64,000 nt of DNA, from contig NZ_PEBI01000002.1 in NCBI RefSeq assembly GCF_002802875.1, forward strand, positions 385,353-449,352, read 5' to 3'. Positions 8,236 to 17,213 of the stretch are shown piece after piece. Source of the DNA: Bifidobacterium primatium. GTDB taxonomy: Bacteria; Actinomycetota; Actinomycetes; Actinomycetales; Bifidobacteriaceae. A model generated the notes under the pieces. That model searched no databases and was not told where the DNA came from. It worked only from the letters and a program-made list of their open reading frames with translations. Made by a program: the position numbers and the translations under genes. Each line of letters opens with the position of its first letter. The first letter of the stretch is position 1.

Positions 8236-9567
8236 TTACCAGACGAACAGGCCGACGGTGGCGGCGGACAGCAGGGAGACCAGGATGCCGGAGAGCAGCA
8301 TGCGGCCGACCTGCTTGGAGATGGCGTCGTTCTTCTCCTTGTCGACGATGCCCTTGAAGCAGCCGATGACCATGCCCAGCGTGGAGAAGTTGGCGAAGGA
8401 GGTGATGAACACCGTCAGCACGGCCTTGTAGTGGGCGGCGTAGGTGGCGACCTCGCCGGTGATCTGGCCCATGACGACGAACTCGTTGGTCACGAGCTTA
8501 AGGCCCATGAGCTGCGAGAACTCCCAGGCGGTGCCCGGGTCGAGGCCGAGCAGCCAGGCCGGCACGTACATGACGACGCCAAGGATGGACTCGAGCGAGA
8601 GCTTGTCCCAGATCATGCCGAGGCCGGCGTCGATGAGGGCGGCCAGCGCCACGAAGGCGACGACGTTGGCGGTGATGATGAGAATCAGCTTGCCGCTGCC
8701 GAGAATCGAGTCGCCGAGGAAGGAGAAGAACGGCTCCTTGACCGGCTTGCTCGGGTTGTGCGTGGTGAGCTTCTTGTACCAGGGGAGGGCCTTGTACTCC
8801 TCGATGGCCTTGTCCTTGGCGGTCTGCTCCTCGGCGGTGAGCTCGACGACCTCGTCCTCGGACGCCGGGTCTCCCAGCGAGTAGATGACGTCCTCGTCCT
8901 TGGAGACGGTGACCGGGTAGAGCATGTGGCTGACGATCAGGGCGTTGATGCAGTTGAGCGGGATGGCGGTGATCACGAACTCGCCGGGGACCATCTGGAT
9001 GTAGGAGCCGATGATGGCGGCGGTGACGCAGCTCATCGACATCATGGCCAGGGTCACGTTACGTCCGGCCTTCATACGCTGCAGCTGCACCTTGGAGACG
9101 GCCAGCGCCTCGGTGTTGCCGAGGAACATCATCTCGACGGCGTAGAACGTCTCGAACTTGGGGCGACGGGTGACGAAGCTCAGGCCGCGGCCGATCCACT
9201 TGATGATCCACGGCAGGAAGCCGATGTAGGTGAGGATGTCGAACAGCGGCACGATGAGGAGAATCGGCAGCAGGGCGCTGGCGATGAAGTTCACCGGGGC
9301 GGGGTTGGTGCCGTCTGCGCCGACCCAGTTCGCCAGGGCGAAGTTGACGCCCTTGTACGAGATGTTGACGATGGCGGCGAAGCCGTCGGCGGCGGCCTTC
9401 ACGGCGGCGCGGCCCCATTCGAAGCTGGTGAGGAACCAGGCGATGACGAGGTTCAGCACCACCATGCAGCCGACGGACTTGAAGTCGACGTTCTTTCTGT
9501 CGTGGGAGAATACCCAGCCCAAGGCCAGGAAGACCAGTAGGCCAACGATGTTGATCGCGAGATACAT
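8236..9567 (-). CDS. Concentrative nucleoside transporter (NupC/CNT family)
   Basis: A 443-residue membrane protein of the CNT family, which imports nucleosides with H+ or Na+. Features include paired hydrophobic segments, the conserved stretch EMMFLGNTEALAVSKVQL (the family's G-N-T-E substrate loop) and ITSFANFSTLGMVIGCFKG near the C-terminus. A cytoplasmic charged loop at about residues 215-260 is rich in Glu, Asp and Lys. RBS AAGGAAGGG is close to the ATG. It is co-oriented with deoA upstream (111-bp gap containing a LacI-like site) and the nucleoside hydrolase downstream. Together they import and cleave nucleosides. Confidence 0.9.
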   Translation of the reverse strand: MYLAINIVGLLVFLALGWVFSHDRKNVDFKSVGCMVVLNLVIAWFLTSFEWGRAAVKAAADGFAAIVNISYKGVNFALANWVGADGTNPAPVNFIASALLPILLIVPLFDILTYIGFLPWIIKWIGRGLSFVTRRPKFETFYAVEMMFLGNTEALAVSKVQLQRMKAGRNVTLAMMSMSCVTAAIIGSYIQMVPGEFVITAIPLNCINALIVSHMLYPVTVSKDEDVIYSLGDPASEDEVVELTAEEQTAKDKAIEEYKALPWYKKLTTHNPSKPVKEPFFSFLGDSILGSGKLILIITANVVAFVALAALIDAGLGMIWDKLSLESILGVVMYVPAWLLGLDPGTAWEFSQLMGLKLVTNEFVVMGQITGEVATYAAHYKAVLTVFITSFANFSTLGMVIGCFKGIVDKEKNDAISKQVGRMLLSGILVSLLSAATVGLFVW

Positions 9568-9610
9568 GTGATCCCTTCCTTAATTCTTTCTCATTGCAGT
9601 TCTTGATCGC

Positions 9611-9626
9611 TCAAGCGTTTGCACTA
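9611..9626. promoter_or_regulatory. Possible LacI-family operator half-site upstream of nupC-like gene
   Basis: TCAAGCGTTTGCACTA lies about 45 bp before the transporter start and shares AGCGTTTGCA with the LacI-type boxes near 35770 and 35915. Only one site is present and the match is not fully palindromic, so this is weak. Confidence 0.35.
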
Positions 9627-9678
9627 TCCACGGTAGCCCGTGATTGTGACGCGGTCCACCCGCCTCGACCGTCGGATG

Positions 9679-10977
9679 TCAGACGATGACCTGGTGGATC
9701 AGCGTGATGGGTTCGGCCTCCTCGCCGATGGTGATGTTGTCGCGGATGAGTCGTTCAACGTCCGCGATGTCCTCGCGGTCGCTGTGCACGGTGAGCAGCA
9801 CGTCGCCCTTATGGACCTCGTCGCCCACCTTGTGGTTCAGCATCAGTCCGACCGCGTAGTCGAGCTGGTCGTCCTTGGTGGAGCGGCCGCCGCCGAGCAT
9901 CATCGAGGCAATGCCCATCTCGTCGGCTCGCATGCCAGTGATCACGCCGTCCTTGTCGGCGAGAATCGGGATGCGGTACTTGGCCTGCGGCATGATCGTC
10001 GGATCGTCGATCACGCGTCCGTCGCCGCCCTGCGCCTCGATCATCGCGCGGAAGCGTTCGAGTGCGGAGCCGTCGGCGATCTTCGCCTCGAGCTTGCCTC
10101 GGGCCTCGTCGAGGTCGGCGGCCTCTCCCGCCATCACGACCATCTGACTGCCGATGGTCAGCACCAGGTCGGTCAGGTCGGCGGGGCCTTCGCCGCGCAG
10201 CACGGCGATCGACTCCTCGATCTCCAGTGCGTTGCCGATGGCGAGGCCGAGCGGCTGGTTCATGTCGGAGATGACGGCCATGCAGTCCATGCCGACGCCC
10301 TTGCCGATGTCGACCAGCGCGTGGGCCAGCGCCACGGCGTCCTTCTCGTCCTTCATGAACGCGCCGGCGCCGGTCTTGACGTCCATCACCAGGGCGTCGG
10401 TGCCGCTGGCGATCTTCTTGCTCATGATGGAACCGGCGATCAGCGGGATGGAGTCCACGGTGTCGGTCACGTCGCGAAGCGCGTAGATCTTCTTGTCGGC
10501 GGGGGCGATGTTGCCGGTGGCTCCGGCGATGATGCAGCCGACGTCGCGAAGCTGACGCTTGAAGGCGTCCTCCTCGATTTCCACGGTGTAGCCGGGGATG
10601 GCCTCGAGCTTGTCGAGCGTGCCGCCGGTGTGGCCGAGGCCGCGGCCGGAGATCATCGGCACGACGATGCCCAGCGAGGCCACGAGCGGGGCGAGCGGGA
10701 TGCTCACCTTGTCGCCGACGCCGCCGGTGGAGTGCTTGTCCACCTTCTTGCCGGGGATGTCGCTCAGGTCGAGACGGTCGCCGGAGTTCAGCATGGCCAT
10801 GGTCAGGTCACGGGTCTCGTCGGCGGTCATGCCGTTGAACCAGATGGCCATGAGCAGGGCGCTGACCTGATAGTCGGGGATTTCGCCGTTGGTGTAGCCT
10901 TCGACGAAGAAGTCGATCTGCTCCTTGGTCAGGGTTCCTCCGCTGCGCTTGGCGTCGATGACGTCGATCATTCTCAT
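9679..10977 (-). CDS. deoA: Thymidine / pyrimidine-nucleoside phosphorylase
   Basis: Phosphorolytic cleavage of thymidine or other pyrimidine nucleosides to base plus (deoxy)ribose-1-phosphate. The 432-residue product carries the family signature SGRGLGHTGGTLDKLEAIPG and the phosphate-binding KVDKHSTGGVGDKVS. RBS AAAGGAG lies nine bases from the ATG. It is the first gene of the deoA-transporter-hydrolase unit, and an operator-like site sits directly upstream (11027-11069). The distinction between deoA and pdp-type specificity cannot be made safely by eye. Confidence 0.92.
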   Translation of the reverse strand: MRMIDVIDAKRSGGTLTKEQIDFFVEGYTNGEIPDYQVSALLMAIWFNGMTADETRDLTMAMLNSGDRLDLSDIPGKKVDKHSTGGVGDKVSIPLAPLVASLGIVVPMISGRGLGHTGGTLDKLEAIPGYTVEIEEDAFKRQLRDVGCIIAGATGNIAPADKKIYALRDVTDTVDSIPLIAGSIMSKKIASGTDALVMDVKTGAGAFMKDEKDAVALAHALVDIGKGVGMDCMAVISDMNQPLGLAIGNALEIEESIAVLRGEGPADLTDLVLTIGSQMVVMAGEAADLDEARGKLEAKIADGSALERFRAMIEAQGGDGRVIDDPTIMPQAKYRIPILADKDGVITGMRADEMGIASMMLGGGRSTKDDQLDYAVGLMLNHKVGDEVHKGDVLLTVHSDREDIADVERLIRDNITIGEEAEPITLIHQVIV

Positions 10978-11026
10978 GATGGCTCCTTTGCCTGATGATG
11001 ATAAAACGGTAAATCAAAACCGTGGA

Positions 11027-11069
11027 TTTTACAAATGTGCGTGTCGTTTTAAGAACGTTTGTTCAATTG
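11027..11069. promoter_or_regulatory. Operator-like site upstream of deoA (copy 1)
   Basis: TTTTACAAATGT, then 14 bp, then GAACGTTTGTTCAATTG. The same two blocks with the same 14-bp spacing occur before deoC (14978-15020). On the minus strand the core reads CAATTGAACAAA, which matches the ATTGAACAAA half of the operator known for the Bacillus subtilis DeoR regulator. The adjacent regulator gene (11096-12046) belongs to that family, so this is its likely binding site. Confidence 0.7.
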
Positions 11070-11095
11070 TGATGTCATCGACGATGAACGTCGGT

Positions 11096-12046
11096 TCAGT
11101 CGCCATATTCCAGCAGGTCCGCCGCGCTGTTCTCGTCGATGACGAGCGTGTTGGCGTATCCGGCCACGACGGCGCCGTGGGCCGCCGGCACCTTGACCGG
11201 CGTGGAGACCACGAGGATGCTGTGCGGCTTGGTCTTGAGCTCCTCGGGGCGGAGCCCTATCGTCCGGGCGTCGATGTCGTCGTCGACGATGCGGCCCCGG
11301 ATGTCGATGAACCGGGAGAGCACGTCGCCGGCGGCCTCGCGGCGCAGCCGGTCGCGTTCGTCGCGGGTCAGGTATCCCAGGCGGAACAGCAGCGCCGAAT
11401 CCTGGACGGAGCCCACGGTGAAGACGGCGATGTTCGCGCGCCTGCCCATGTCGAAGATATGCGAGATGTAGGTCTCCTGCTCCACGAGCTCACGGGTCTC
11501 GCGGCGGTCGAAGATCACCGGCAGTGGAAGATACTGCGGCAGGGTGTGGAACGCCGCGGCGAAGGCGTTGGCGCTTTCGAAGGCGTAGTTGTTGCTTTCG
11601 GTGTTCGAGATGCTGCCCTTGATCTGCACGACGGACACGTCGTGCACGTCCTTCGGGGCCAGATGCGTGCCGATGGCGTAGAGCGTGCGGCCCCATCCCA
11701 GTCCGATGACGTCGTCGCTGCGCACGATGGATTCGATGTAGTCGGCGGCGGCCTGCCCGACGGTGTCGAGCCGGTCCTTGGGCGCGATGTTGGTCATCGG
11801 CACCACGATGACCTTCTTCAGGCCGTACCGCTGCTCGAGCGCATCGGCGAGGTCGGGGGCCTCGCCGAGCGGGTCGGCGATGTCGATGCGGACCAGGCCC
11901 GTCTGCCGCGCATACTGCAGCAGACGGGAGACGGTCGGGCGGGAGATGTGCATGGCCTTGGCGATGTCGTTCTGGCTGTAGTCCTGCTGGTAGTACAGCT
12001 TGGCCACCTTCAGGGCGTCGCGGGTCTTCTTCGCCTGGGTGTTCAT
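11096..12046 (-). CDS. deoR: SorC/DeoR-type transcriptional regulator of deoxynucleoside use
   Basis: A 316-residue regulator. An N-terminal helix-turn-helix at about residues 25-46 (NDIAKAMHISRPTVSRLL) precedes a sugar-phosphate-binding domain of the SorC family (GLGWGRTLYAIG phosphate loop, then VQIKGSISN). It is related to the B. subtilis DeoR that senses deoxyribose-5-phosphate, not to the E. coli DeoR. It lies last in the deoC-deoB-deoD-deoR series, 49 bp after deoD. The paired sites at 11027-11069 and 14978-15020 suggest it controls both halves of the salvage locus. Confidence 0.85.
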   Translation of the reverse strand: MNTQAKKTRDALKVAKLYYQQDYSQNDIAKAMHISRPTVSRLLQYARQTGLVRIDIADPLGEAPDLADALEQRYGLKKVIVVPMTNIAPKDRLDTVGQAAADYIESIVRSDDVIGLGWGRTLYAIGTHLAPKDVHDVSVVQIKGSISNTESNNYAFESANAFAAAFHTLPQYLPLPVIFDRRETRELVEQETYISHIFDMGRRANIAVFTVGSVQDSALLFRLGYLTRDERDRLRREAAGDVLSRFIDIRGRIVDDDIDARTIGLRPEELKTKPHSILVVSTPVKVPAAHGAVVAGYANTLVIDENSAADLLEYGD

Positions 12047-12095
12047 GCCTGTCTCCCGTCCGGTCGTCGGCTGCGTCTGGATGACGCCTCGCGCG

Positions 12096-12803
12096 TTATG
12101 CGATGGCGGTCTCCAGCGCGATGGTGATCATGTCGTTGAAGGTCTTCTCGCGCTCCTCGCTCGTCGTCTTGCCCTCGCCGAAGATGAGGTCGGAGACGGT
12201 GAGGATCGACAGGGCACGGAAGCCCAGCTTCGCACCAAGCAGGTACAGGCCGGCCGACTCCATCTCGGTGCCGAGCACGCCATAGTCCGCGAGCTTCTTC
12301 ATGTCGAGCTCGTCGTTGTAGAAGCGGTCGGCTGCGAAGATGTCGCCCACCTTCACGTCGACGCCCTGCTTCTTGGCCACGTGGTAGGCGGTGTCGAGCA
12401 GCTCGAAGTTCGCCAGCGGGGCGTAGTGCACGCCGTGGCCGAACGTGTTGGTCACCACGGCGGAGTCGGTGGTCGAGCCGGAGGCGAGCAGCACGTCGCG
12501 CAGCTTGACGTCCGGCGCCATGCCGCCGCAGGAGCCCACGCGGATGATGGTCTTCACGCCGTAGATGGTGGCCAGCTCGTTGGTGTAGATGGACAGCGAC
12601 GGGATGCCCATGCCGCTGGCCTGCACGGAGACGCGATGGCCCTTGTAGGTGCCGGTGAAGCCGAGGCAGTTGCGCACGCCGTTGACCTGCACGACGTCCT
12701 CGAGGAACGTCTCGGCGATGTACTTGGCGCGCAGCGGGTCGCCGGGCATGAGCACGACGTCGGCGTAATCGCCCGGTTCTGCTTCGATGTGGGGAGTTGC
12801 CAT
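12096..12803 (-). CDS. deoD: Purine nucleoside phosphorylase, DeoD type
   Basis: Reversible phosphorolysis of purine (deoxy)nucleosides. At 235 residues it is a hexameric-type PNP; signature segments are [29 protein letters not shown] and [20 protein letters not shown] is upstream of the ATG. It sits between deoB and the regulator, all on the minus strand with gaps of 70 and 49 bp, in keeping with a single deo operon. Confidence 0.95.
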   Translation of the reverse strand: MATPHIEAEPGDYADVVLMPGDPLRAKYIAETFLEDVVQVNGVRNCLGFTGTYKGHRVSVQASGMGIPSLSIYTNELATIYGVKTIIRVGSCGGMAPDVKLRDVLLASGSTTDSAVVTNTFGHGVHYAPLANFELLDTAYHVAKKQGVDVKVGDIFAADRFYNDELDMKKLADYGVLGTEMESAGLYLLGAKLGFRALSILTVSDLIFGEGKTTSEEREKTFNDMITIALETAIA

Positions 12804-12873
12804 GATGATGGTCCTTTCGATGATGGTGACGTTTGGCTGGTTGATCGGTTATTGACTGGTCGGGGACCGTAGG

Positions 12874-14073
12874 TCAGCCGACCTGGGCGAGGAAGCTCGT
12901 GCCGTTGCCATTGCCCTCGACGCCGAAGTTGTCGAGGATGGTCGCGCCCATGTCGGAGGCCGTCTCGCGGATGCCGAGCGACGTGCCGGGGTTGGTCATC
13001 CCGGGGGAGTAGGCGAGGATCGGCACGAACTCGCGCGTGTGGTCGGTGCCCTTGTAGGTGGGGTCGTTGCCGTGGTCGGCGGTGATGAGCAGCAGGTCGT
13101 CGTCGTGCATGTTCTCCATCACGTGGCCGAGACGCTCGTCGAAGGCCATGAGCGCCTCGCCGTCGCCCTGGGCGTTGCGGCGGTGGCCGTACATGGCGTC
13201 GAAGTCCACGAGGTTGGTGAAGCACAGACCGGTGAAGTCGGAGGCCATGGCCTCGTCCACATGGTCCATGCCGTCCATGTTGCTCTTGTTGCGCCAGCCC
13301 TTGGTGATGCCGTGGCCGGAGAAGATGTCGTTGGTCTTGCCGACGGCGAGCACGTCGTATCCGGCGTCGTGCAGGAAGTCCAGCACCGTCGGCTCGATGG
13401 GCTCGAGGCCGTAGTCGTGGCGGTTCGACGTGCGGGTGAAGTGGTCCTTGTCGGGGCCTACGTACGGGCGGGCGATCACGCGGCCCATCACGATCTCGGG
13501 TCCGTTGATGAGCGTGCGGGCGTACTCGCAGATGCGGTACAGCTCATCGATCGGGATCACGTCCTCGTGGGCGGCGATCTGGAGCACCGAGTCGCCCGAG
13601 GTGTAGAGGATCAGGTCGCCGGTGGCCATCTGGTGCTCGCCGTAGTCATGGATGACTTCGGTGCCTGAGTACGGCTTATTGACGATGACCTTGCGGCCGG
13701 AGAACTTCTCGAGCTTGTCGACGATGCTCTGCGGGAAGCCGTTCGGGAAGGTCGCCATCTCGAACTTCACCGGCAGGCACATCATCTCCCAGTGGCCGTC
13801 GAGCGAATCGTTGCCGTGCGAGGTGATGGTCATCTTGCCGAAACAGCCGACGGCCGGTTCGGCCGCGGGGACGCCCTTGATGGGGTTGTCGGCGCGGATG
13901 TTGCCCAGTCCGATGCGGGCGAGGTTGGGCAGATGCAGGCCGCCGTTGAAGAACTCGCCGATGTGGCCGAGCGTATCGGCGCCGACGTCGTCGAATCTGG
14001 CGGCATCCGGCGCCTCGCCGATGCCGATGGAGTCCAGCGCGATGGCCAGGACGCGTTTGTAGGTGTATGCCAT
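12874..14073 (-). CDS. deoB: Phosphopentomutase
   Basis: Converts (deoxy)ribose-1-phosphate to the 5-phosphate, linking the phosphorylases with DeoC. The 399-residue length is standard for the alkaline phosphatase-fold enzyme. Metal-site motifs are visible: [13 protein letters not shown] at the N-terminus, [11 protein letters not shown] in the middle, and [18 protein letters not shown] near the C-terminus. RBS AAAGGAAG precedes the ATG. It is downstream of deoC across a hairpin (14148-14188). Confidence 0.95.
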   Translation of the reverse strand: MAYTYKRVLAIALDSIGIGEAPDAARFDDVGADTLGHIGEFFNGGLHLPNLARIGLGNIRADNPIKGVPAAEPAVGCFGKMTITSHGNDSLDGHWEMMCLPVKFEMATFPNGFPQSIVDKLEKFSGRKVIVNKPYSGTEVIHDYGEHQMATGDLILYTSGDSVLQIAAHEDVIPIDELYRICEYARTLINGPEIVMGRVIARPYVGPDKDHFTRTSNRHDYGLEPIEPTVLDFLHDAGYDVLAVGKTNDIFSGHGITKGWRNKSNMDGMDHVDEAMASDFTGLCFTNLVDFDAMYGHRRNAQGDGEALMAFDERLGHVMENMHDDDLLLITADHGNDPTYKGTDHTREFVPILAYSPGMTNPGTSLGIRETASDMGATILDNFGVEGNGNGTSFLAQVG

Positions 14074-14147
14074 GGGAAGGCTTCCTTTCGCCGTTGAAAG
14101 ACAGAAGAATCTAAATCATAGGAAAAGATGAGCGAATGTGATTCGTG

Positions 14148-14188
14148 TTCGGGAGGCTCGGGGAGAGAAAAAGAGCCGGCCTCCCGAA
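14148..14188 (-). terminator. Hairpin between deoC and deoB
   Basis: TTCGGGAGG (14148-14156) pairs with CCTCCCGAA (14180-14188), with an inner CTC/GAG pairing. It lies in the 143-bp deoC-deoB gap, so it may reduce transcription into deoB rather than stop it. Confidence 0.5.
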
Positions 14189-14216
14189 GTGTGGGATGTC
14201 GCGTCTCGTGCGCGAC

Positions 14217-14891
14217 TTACTGCTGCGCGGCCTCCTCGAGGATGGCCACGGAGGCGGAGACGCCGAGCCTGGTGGCGCCGGCCTCGATCATGGCGTAGGC
14301 GTCGGCGAGGCTGTGGATGCCGCCGGCGGCCTTGACGCCGAAGTCGGGGCCCACGGTCTCGCGCATGAGCTTGACGTCATGGGCGGTCGCGCCGGCGGTG
14401 GAGAAGCCGGTGGAGGTCTTGACGAAGTCGGCGCCGCCCTCGACGGTGAGCCTGGAGGCGCGCACCTTCTCGTCATCGGTGAGCAGCGCGGTCTCGATGA
14501 TCACCTTGAGCAGCTTGCCCTTGGCGTGGGTGGCGTCGGCCACGGCCTTGATGTCGGCGAGGACGACATCGTCGTTGCCGCCCTTGAGCTCGCCGATGTT
14601 GATGACCATGTCGATCTCGTCGGCGCCCTTGTCGATGGCGTCATTGGTCTCGAACACCTTCACGTCGGTGGTGTTGGCGCCGAGGGGGAATCCGATCACG
14701 GTGCAGGTGGCGATGCCGGTGCCGGCGAGGGCCTTGGAGACGCGCGGAATCCAATACGGGTTGATGCATACGGATGCGGTGTTGTACTTGATGGCTTCGG
14801 CCACGGTGCTGTCGATCTGTTCGGCGGTAGCGTTGGCCTTGAGGAGCGTGTGGTCCATGTACTTGGCGAGCTGAGCCTGGGTGAGGGACAT
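14217..14891 (-). CDS. deoC: Deoxyribose-phosphate aldolase
   Basis: Cleaves 2-deoxyribose-5-phosphate to glyceraldehyde-3-phosphate and acetaldehyde. The 224-residue product has the Schiff-base lysine motif [11 protein letters not shown] and the second conserved block [15 protein letters not shown], then VKAAGGIHS. It is the first gene of the deoC-deoB-deoD-deoR operon and has the second operator-like site about 90 bp upstream of its start. Confidence 0.95.
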   Translation of the reverse strand: MSLTQAQLAKYMDHTLLKANATAEQIDSTVAEAIKYNTASVCINPYWIPRVSKALAGTGIATCTVIGFPLGANTTDVKVFETNDAIDKGADEIDMVINIGELKGGNDDVVLADIKAVADATHAKGKLLKVIIETALLTDDEKVRASRLTVEGGADFVKTSTGFSTAGATAHDVKLMRETVGPDFGVKAAGGIHSLADAYAMIEAGATRLGVSASVAILEEAAQQ

Positions 14892-14977
14892 GATGGGCTG
14901 TGCCTTTCTGATTATTCACTGGATTGTGAAGGGGCCGCCGTCGTTGGCTGCCTTGTGGTTATGAGTCTACCACCGAT

Positions 14978-15020
14978 TTTTACAAATGTCCATTCATCTG
15001 GATGAACCTTTGTTCAATTG
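14978..15020. promoter_or_regulatory. Operator-like site upstream of deoC (copy 2)
   Basis: TTTTACAAATGT, 14 bp, GAACCTTTGTTCAATTG. Apart from one base it equals the site at 11027-11069, including spacing. The right block contains the inverted repeat TGAAC-N4-GTTCA. It also overlaps the region just upstream of the divergent channel gene. Confidence 0.7.
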
Positions 15021-15075
15021 AAGGTGAATCGCCGATGCACGGATGCCCATGCCGTCGTTCGGCTACGCTGGAATC

Positions 15076-15915
15076 ATGACCGACAGAACGACGACGTTCC
15101 CGTCGATGACGCTGGAACAATGGCGCAGGCGCACGGAATGGCCGATGACGGCCGCGGCCGTGGTGTTCCTCGTCGTGTATTCGTATCAGGTGCTGGCCCG
15201 GCCGGAGAACACGATGCCCACGGAAATCGTCATGAACGTCATCTGGGCGCTGTTCGTCGTCGATTACGTGGTGTCCCTGGCCTTGGCGGAGAACCGGCAG
15301 ATGTGGTTCTTCCGCCATCTGTTCGACCTGGCGTCGGTGGTGCTGCCCGTATTGCGGCCGCTTCGGCTGCTGCGCCTGTTCATGGTGCTCAAGATGCTCA
15401 ACCGCACGTCGGGCATGGCGCTGCGCGGCCGGATCACCGTCTACGTGATCGGCGCGGTGTCGATGATGATATACGTCGGGTCGCTGGCCATCTACGATGT
15501 GGAGCGGTTCGCGCCGCATCGGCAGATCGACGATTTCGGCGACGCCGTATGGTGGTCGTTCGTCACGATGACCACGGTGGGATACGGCGACTATGCGCCG
15601 GTCACCTGGCAGGGGAGGCTCATCGCGGCGGCGCTCATGCTCGGCGGCATCACGCTCATCGGCGTGGTCTCCGCCATGGTGGCCTCGTGGATCATGGAAC
15701 GCGTGGCCGTGGGCAACCAGGCGAATCTCGCGAAGCAGCTGCAGGCGGGCGTGAACCGTGAACTCGACGAGGACAGCCGCCACGACGACGAGCGCGCCGC
15801 CCGCCTCGAGGCCAAGATCGACATGCTCGCCTCGCAGCTCGCCGAAACGCAGAAGGCCCTCTCCGAAGAGAGGGCCAAGGGGGATTCGCGCGATCGCGGA
15901 AGCTTGCGGGGCTAG
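15076..15915 (+). CDS. Voltage-gated-like potassium channel
   Basis: A 279-residue ion channel subunit. It has a basic S4-like segment (RPLRLLRLFMVLKML), the selectivity filter TTVGYGD followed by a last membrane helix, and a charged C-terminal tail (about residues 215-279) predicted to form a coiled coil that could assemble the tetramer. The ATG at 15076 (MTDRTTTF) is preferred over an upstream in-frame ATG because of protein start similarity; the ribosome binding site is weak. Its stop lies 6 bp from the stop of the convergent dehydrogenase gene. Confidence 0.9.
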   Translation: MTDRTTTFPSMTLEQWRRRTEWPMTAAAVVFLVVYSYQVLARPENTMPTEIVMNVIWALFVVDYVVSLALAENRQMWFFRHLFDLASVVLPVLRPLRLLRLFMVLKMLNRTSGMALRGRITVYVIGAVSMMIYVGSLAIYDVERFAPHRQIDDFGDAVWWSFVTMTTVGYGDYAPVTWQGRLIAAALMLGGITLIGVVSAMVASWIMERVAVGNQANLAKQLQAGVNRELDEDSRHDDERAARLEAKIDMLASQLAETQKALSEERAKGDSRDRGSLRG

Positions 15916-15921
15916 TGTCGC

Positions 15922-17061
15922 CTAGTACAGCTCCTCGAAGATCTTGCGCACGCGGTCGGCGTCAAGCGGCACGAAGTTGTTGCGCATCAGACGCTCCTGC
16001 GTGGTCATCACGCGTTCGGTGAACTCGGGCAGGTCCTCGCGGGTCACGCCGTACTCGTGCAGAGCCTTCTTCGGCAGCAGCTGGTTGATGAGGCTCTCCA
16101 TCTCGTCGTACACGTCGGCCACGTCGCAGCCGAGCACGTCGGCGATGACGGCGTTGAGCTTGGCGATCTCGCCGTCGGACTTGATCTCCATGTAGTTGCG
16201 CAGCACGCCGGTGAACATCGCGTAGTTGGATTCGCCGTGAGGCACATGGTACTTGCCACCCAGCTGGTAGCTCAGCGCGTGCACGGCCGCGCAGCCGCCG
16301 GTGTCGAAGCTGATGCCCGCGTAGTCGGAGGCGATGAGGAAGTCGTCCATGAGCTCGTTGCGCTTGGCGCGGCGCTCCTCGCTGCCCGGTTCGCCGGCCT
16401 CGACGATGGCCTTGTAGCCGTTGAGGATGGTCTTCATGGCCTCGTAGCCGAACAGCTTCGTGTACGGCGTGGAGTTCGGCGAAAGCGTCGACTCGACAGA
16501 GTGGACGAGCGCGTCGAGCGAGCTGGTCATGAACACATGGTCGGGCAGGCCGTACAGCAGCTCGGGGATGAGCACGGCGTGGTCGGCGAACATCTCGGGG
16601 CCGGCGATGCCGGCCTTGCAGCCGAGACGCGTGCGGTTGATGGCCGCGATCTCGGTGACCTCGCTGCCGGTGCCGCAGGTGGTGGGGATGAGCACGAGAC
16701 CGACCTTGCGCTTGAAGTCGGGCAGATGGTCGATGACGTCGTCGATGCTGGCGCCGCCTGCCACGGCCACGATCTTCGACATGTCCATGACGGCGCCGCC
16801 GCCGATGGCGACGATGCGGTCGTAGTCGAACTTGCCGGCGTCGGCGATGATTTCGTCGATCATTACGTCGGTGGGCTCCTGGTTGCCGTACTTGTCGACG
16901 AGCAGCACGTTCGCGCCGTTGAGATACGGCTTGAGGAACTTCTCGTAGATCATTTCGATGCTGACGACGAGGTCCTTCTCGCCGAGCTCGAACTCCTTGG
17001 CGAACGCCTCGACGGTGGGGAACCTGAAGATGTCCTTCGGTCCGACGGTAAGCAGTTTCAT
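15922..17061 (-). CDS. 4hbD: 4-hydroxybutyrate dehydrogenase-like iron-containing alcohol dehydrogenase
   Basis: NAD(H)-dependent type III alcohol dehydrogenase, 379 residues. Segments such as IVAIGGGAVMDMSKI, IPTTCGTGSEVTEIA, HALSYQLGGKYHVPHGESNY and the N-terminal MKLLTVGPKDIFRF resemble the Clostridium kluyveri 4-hydroxybutyrate dehydrogenase I know. Metal-ligand histidines lie in DALVHSVES, HALSYQLGG and HVPHGES. Placed after a GABA aminotransferase gene, it would reduce succinate semialdehyde to 4-hydroxybutyrate, or glutarate semialdehyde to 5-hydroxyvalerate if 5-aminovalerate is the amine. RBS AAAGGA. A 17-bp hairpin separates it from the aminotransferase. The family is certain; the exact substrate is inferred. 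Confidence 0.82.
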   Translation of the reverse strand: MKLLTVGPKDIFRFPTVEAFAKEFELGEKDLVVSIEMIYEKFLKPYLNGANVLLVDKYGNQEPTDVMIDEIIADAGKFDYDRIVAIGGGAVMDMSKIVAVAGGASIDDVIDHLPDFKRKVGLVLIPTTCGTGSEVTEIAAINRTRLGCKAGIAGPEMFADHAVLIPELLYGLPDHVFMTSSLDALVHSVESTLSPNSTPYTKLFGYEAMKTILNGYKAIVEAGEPGSEERRAKRNELMDDFLIASDYAGISFDTGGCAAVHALSYQLGGKYHVPHGESNYAMFTGVLRNYMEIKSDGEIAKLNAVIADVLGCDVADVYDEMESLINQLLPKKALHEYGVTREDLPEFTERVMTTQERLMRNNFVPLDADRVRKIFEELY

Positions 17062-17133
17062 GATGATGTCCTTTTATATATGGAATCGACCGGTGGTCAA
17101 TACGATGATATGGCGGCTTTCGCCGCCGAAGAC

Positions 17134-17176
17134 GGCGTCGGCCGGAGGCCGATTCCTCTGGCCTCCGGCCGACGCC
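17134..17176. repeat. Perfect 17-bp hairpin between aminotransferase and dehydrogenase genes
   Basis: GGCGTCGGCCGGAGGCC at 17134-17150 pairs with 17160-17176 around a 9-nt loop. A second hairpin, GGCGGC-TTTC-GCCGCC, lies just beside it (17112-17127). No T-run follows on either strand, so it may tune or protect mRNA between the two genes rather than end transcription. Confidence 0.65.
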
Positions 17177-17213
17177 ATTCGTTGTTGCGGGTATCGCGGT
17201 TGGATCGCTTGCC

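Noticed and set aside
6994..9540. Long plus-strand reading frame (848 codons)
   Set aside because: Antisense to the nucleoside hydrolase and transporter genes; composition is Gly/Val/Asp/His-rich shadow.
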